This document shows, one piece after another, positions 61,292 through 64,000 of a DNA stretch of 64,000 bases. The notes beneath the pieces were generated by a model. That model was not told the origin of the DNA. It made no database searches and was given only the letters and a program-made list of their open reading frames with translations. Made by a program: the position numbers and the translations under genes. The stretch is taken from contig JBCNNW010000007.1 in the NCBI GenBank assembly GCA_039594205.1, positions 1 to 64,000 on the forward strand. The letters are read 5' to 3'. The first letter of the stretch is position 1. Every line of letters starts with the position of its first letter. Origin of the DNA: Pseudescherichia sp039594205. Its GTDB lineage: Bacteria; Pseudomonadota; Gammaproteobacteria; Enterobacterales; Enterobacteriaceae.

Positions 61292-62566
61292 GTGGCAAAG
61301 AATATTCAAGCCATTCGCGGCATGAACGATTACCTGCCAGGCGACACCGCCATCTGGCAGCGCATTGAAGGCACACTTAAGAACGTGCTCGGCAGCTACG
61401 GTTACAGTGAAATCCGCTTGCCGATTGTAGAGCAGACCCCGTTATTCAAACGCGCCATCGGTGAAGTCACCGACGTGGTTGAAAAAGAGATGTATACCTT
61501 TGACGACCGCAATGGCGATAGCCTGACGCTGCGTCCGGAAGGTACGGCGGGCTGCGTACGCGCCGGCATCGAACATGGTCTCCTGTACAATCAGGAGCAG
61601 CGTCTGTGGTACGTCGGGCCGATGTTCCGCTACGAGCGTCCGCAGAAAGGGCGCTATCGCCAGTTCCATCAGCTGGGCTGCGAAGTCTTTGGCCTGCAGG
61701 GCCCGGACATCGACGCCGAGCTGATCCTGCTCACCGCCCGCTGGTGGCGGGCGCTGGGCATCGCCGATCACGTCAGCCTGGAGCTGAACTCCATCGGCTC
61801 GCTGGAGGCGCGTGCCAACTACCGCGATGCGCTGGTGGCGTTCCTTGAGCAGCATCAAGATAAGCTCGATGAAGACTGCAAGCGCCGCATGTACAGCAAC
61901 CCGCTGCGCGTGCTGGACTCTAAAAACCCGGACGTGCAGCTGCTGTTGAACGACGCTCCGACGCTGGGCGACTACCTGGACGACGACTCGCGCGAGCACT
62001 TCGCCGGCCTGTGCAAACTGCTGGACGCGGCGGGCATCGCCTATACCGTTAACCAGCGGCTGGTGCGCGGTCTCGACTACTACAACCGCACCGTCTTTGA
62101 GTGGGTCACCAGCAGCCTCGGCTCGCAGGGTACCGTCTGCGCAGGCGGCCGTTACGACGGCCTGGTTGAGCAGCTCGGCGGTCGGGCAACGCCAGCGGTT
62201 GGCTTTGCGATGGGCCTGGAGCGACTTGTTTTGTTAGTTCAGGCAGTTAATCCGGAATTTAATGCCGATCCCGTTGTCGATATATACCTGGTCGCGTCGG
62301 GTACGGATACGCAGGTCGCTGCGCTGCAGCTGGCTGAGCGTGTCCGCGATGCCGTGCCCGAGATAAAATTGATGACCAACCACGGCGGCGGCAACTTCAA
62401 GAAACAGTTTGCCCGCGCCGACAAGTGGGGCGCTCGCGTCGCACTGGTGCTGGGTGAGTCAGAAGTGGCTGACGGCAACGTGGTGGTGAAAGATTTACGC
62501 TCTGGTGAGCAGACGACCGTAGCGCAGGATAGCGTTGCCGCGCATTTGCGCACACTACTGGGCTAA
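61292..62566 (+). CDS. hisS: Histidyl-tRNA synthetase
   Basis: Class II aminoacyl-tRNA synthetase of 424 residues. The histidine-specific motifs LVRGLDYYNRTVFEW and CAGGRYDGLVEQLGG are present, as is motif 2 around MFRYERPQKGRYRQFHQ, and the anticodon-binding domain (about 325-424). The start is GTG. Confidence 0.98.
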   Translation: MAKNIQAIRGMNDYLPGDTAIWQRIEGTLKNVLGSYGYSEIRLPIVEQTPLFKRAIGEVTDVVEKEMYTFDDRNGDSLTLRPEGTAGCVRAGIEHGLLYNQEQRLWYVGPMFRYERPQKGRYRQFHQLGCEVFGLQGPDIDAELILLTARWWRALGIADHVSLELNSIGSLEARANYRDALVAFLEQHQDKLDEDCKRRMYSNPLRVLDSKNPDVQLLLNDAPTLGDYLDDDSREHFAGLCKLLDAAGIAYTVNQRLVRGLDYYNRTVFEWVTSSLGSQGTVCAGGRYDGLVEQLGGRATPAVGFAMGLERLVLLVQAVNPEFNADPVVDIYLVASGTDTQVAALQLAERVRDAVPEIKLMTNHGGGNFKKQFARADKWGARVALVLGESEVADGNVVVKDLRSGEQTTVAQDSVAAHLRTLLG

Positions 62567-62602
62567 TCTCCCCGGGGAATTATCGTTAAGGAGAAGGACT
62601 GC

Positions 62603-63223
62603 GTGGAAATCTACGAGAACGAGCACGACCAGGTTGATGCGATTAAACGCTTCTTTGCCGAAAATGGCAAAGCGCTGGCCGTTGGGGTTATTTTAGGCGT
62701 TGGGGCGCTGGTCGGCTGGCGTTACTGGACGAGCCATCAGGATGATTCCGTGCGCGAATCCTCCTGGGCCTATGAAAATGCCGTCTCGGCGCTGCGGGCA
62801 GATAAGCCAGAGACGCTGGCAGCCGCTGAGAAGTTTGCTGCTGATACGAAAAACACTTACGGTGCCTTTGCCTCCCTTGAGCTGGCCCAGCAGTTTGTAG
62901 AGAGCAACCAGCTGGACAAAGCCGCAGCGCAGCTGCAGCAGGGTCTGGCCGCCGCCAGCGATGAGAATCTGAAAGCGGTAATTAACCTGCGTCTGGCGCG
63001 TGTTCAGGTACAGCTGAAGCAGGCCGATGCGGCGCTGAAAACCCTCGACGCTATCAAGGGTGAAGGCTGGACGGCGATCGTAGCCGATCTGCGCGGCGAA
63101 GCCCTGCTCAGCAAGGGCGATAAACAAGGTGCTCGCAGCGCATGGGAGACGGGCGCGAAAAGCGACGCGTCGCCCGCGCTGAGTGAAATGTTGCAGATGA
63201 AAATCAATAATTTGTCCATCTGA
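62603..63223 (+). CDS. yfgM: Ancillary SecYEG translocon subunit YfgM
   Basis: Inner-membrane protein of 206 residues with one N-terminal helix (about 22-42, ALAVGVILGVGALVGWRYW) and a periplasmic TPR domain. It works with PpiD at the Sec translocon as a chaperone for exported proteins. The start is GTG. It precedes bamB by 10 bp. Confidence 0.95.
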   Translation: MEIYENEHDQVDAIKRFFAENGKALAVGVILGVGALVGWRYWTSHQDDSVRESSWAYENAVSALRADKPETLAAAEKFAADTKNTYGAFASLELAQQFVESNQLDKAAAQLQQGLAAASDENLKAVINLRLARVQVQLKQADAALKTLDAIKGEGWTAIVADLRGEALLSKGDKQGARSAWETGAKSDASPALSEMLQMKINNLSI

Positions 63224-63233
63224 GAGGGACCCG

Positions 63234-64000
63234 ATGCAATTGCGTAAATTACTTCTGCCAGGGCTGCTTTCGGTCACCTTGCTGAGTGGCTGTTCTCTGT
63301 TTAATGGCGAAGAAGACGTTGTCAAAATGTCTCCGCTGCCGACGGTAGAAAATCAGTTTGATCCGTCAACCGCGTGGAGCACCTCTGTCGGCGACGGCAT
63401 TGGCGATTTCTACTCCAACCTGCACCCGGCGTTTGCTGACAGCGTGGTTTACGCTGCCGATCGTCACGGCGTGGTAAAAGCCCTCAATGCCGACGATGGT
63501 AAAGAGGTGTGGTCCATTAGCCTGGCAGAGAAGAGCGGCTGGTTCTCAACCAGCCCGGCGCTGCTCTCTGGTGGCGTAACGGTGGCAGGTGGTCACGTTT
63601 ATGTCGGCAGTGAAAAGGCGCAGGTCTATGCTCTGAACACTAATGATGGCTCCAAAGCATGGCAGACCGCTGCCGCCGGAGAAGTGCTCTCCCGTCCGGT
63701 AGTGAGCGACGGCCTGGTGCTAATCCATACCAGTAACGGCCAGCTGCAGGCGTTGAACGAAAGCGACGGCGCGGTGAAGTGGACCGTTAACCTCGACATG
63801 CCAGCCCTGTCGCTGCGCGGTGAATCCGCCCCGGCTCCGGCCTTTGGTGCGGCAATTGTCGGCGGCGACAACGGTCGCGTCAGCGCAATTATGCTAAAAG
63901 AGGGCCAGATGATCTGGCAGCAGCGCATCTCTCAGGCCACTGGCGCAACGGAGATTGACCGTCTGAGCGACGTCGATACGACGCCGGTTGTGGTGAACGG
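63234..64000 (+). CDS. bamB: Outer membrane assembly lipoprotein BamB (partial, cut by window end)
   Basis: Beta-propeller lipoprotein of the BAM complex that inserts outer-membrane proteins. The signal peptide MQLRKLLLPGLLSVTLLSGC ends in a lipobox, and PQQ-like repeat blades begin (VVYAADRHGVVKALNADDG, VYVGSEKAQVYALNTNDG). About 255 of the expected 392 or so residues are in the window, and the reading frame is open at the end. Confidence 0.97.
   Translation, partial: MQLRKLLLPGLLSVTLLSGCSLFNGEEDVVKMSPLPTVENQFDPSTAWSTSVGDGIGDFYSNLHPAFADSVVYAADRHGVVKALNADDGKEVWSISLAEKSGWFSTSPALLSGGVTVAGGHVYVGSEKAQVYALNTNDGSKAWQTAAAGEVLSRPVVSDGLVLIHTSNGQLQALNESDGAVKWTVNLDMPALSLRGESAPAPAFGAAIVGGDNGRVSAIMLKEGQMIWQQRISQATGATEIDRLSDVDTTPVVVN

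Overview
The window is a stretch of a Gammaproteobacterial chromosome of the family Enterobacteriaceae. Almost every gene has a near-identical counterpart in Escherichia coli, and the backbone follows the E. coli order from rnc to bamB (rnc-era-recO-pdxJ-acpS, purL, glmY-glrK-qseG-glrR-glnB, hmp/glyA, csiE, suhB, trmJ, isc operon, pepB, sseB/sseA, yfhM-pbpC, ndk, rlmN-rodZ-ispG-hisS-yfgM-bamB). The GC-rich composition and the accessory genes (murQ/PTS beside yfhH, a GH4 alpha-glucoside operon beside sseA, DUF1007-NicO beside csiE) point to the Enterobacter/Kosakonia/Leclercia/Klebsiella side of the family rather than Escherichia. The genus cannot be fixed from this sequence alone.

Layout. 1-3.6 kb: RNase III, Era, RecO, PdxJ and AcpS in one tight operon. 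3.6-7.1 kb: ferredoxin YfhL, the RpiR regulator YfhH, and a divergent MurNAc-6-P etherase/PTS pair with twin palindromic operators between them. 7.1-14 kb: pgpC, tadA, mltF, purL with a PurR box. 14-18.5 kb: the glucosamine-6-P sRNA GlmY with a sigma54 promoter, phased GlrR sites and an IHF site, then its regulators GlrK-QseG-GlrR and GlnB. 18.5-21.3 kb: hmp (NsrR site) and glyA (PurR site).

21.28-23.49 kb is an AT-rich insert bracketed by an exact 18-bp direct repeat of the glyA terminator. It carries a PAAR-domain protein with a glycine-zipper C-terminus, an overlapping small membrane protein (probable type VI secretion effector and immunity pair), and a 33-codon upstream ORF. It is the most unusual part of the window. 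23.6-30.4 kb is a sugar ABC importer (LsrB/RbsB type) with a FGGY pentulose kinase and a GutQ/KdsD-like isomerase, in one operon without a local regulator. 30.8-35 kb: hcaT, csiE, and a DUF1007/NicO metal pair with a structured leader.

35-43.8 kb: suhB, trmJ and the complete Fe-S assembly operon iscRSUA-hscBA-fdx-iscX with twin IscR boxes, then pepB. 43.8-49.3 kb: sseB, then a minus-strand run of an alpha-glucoside PTS, a GH4 6-phospho-alpha-glucosidase, sseA and an RpiR regulator, so that a sugar cassette surrounds a housekeeping gene. 49.5-56.8 kb: the alpha-2-macroglobulin/PBP1C pair. 57-64 kb: ndk, rlmN, rodZ, ispG, hisS, yfgM and the first two thirds of bamB, which runs off the end. No tRNA, rRNA, CRISPR array, transposase or integrase was seen.
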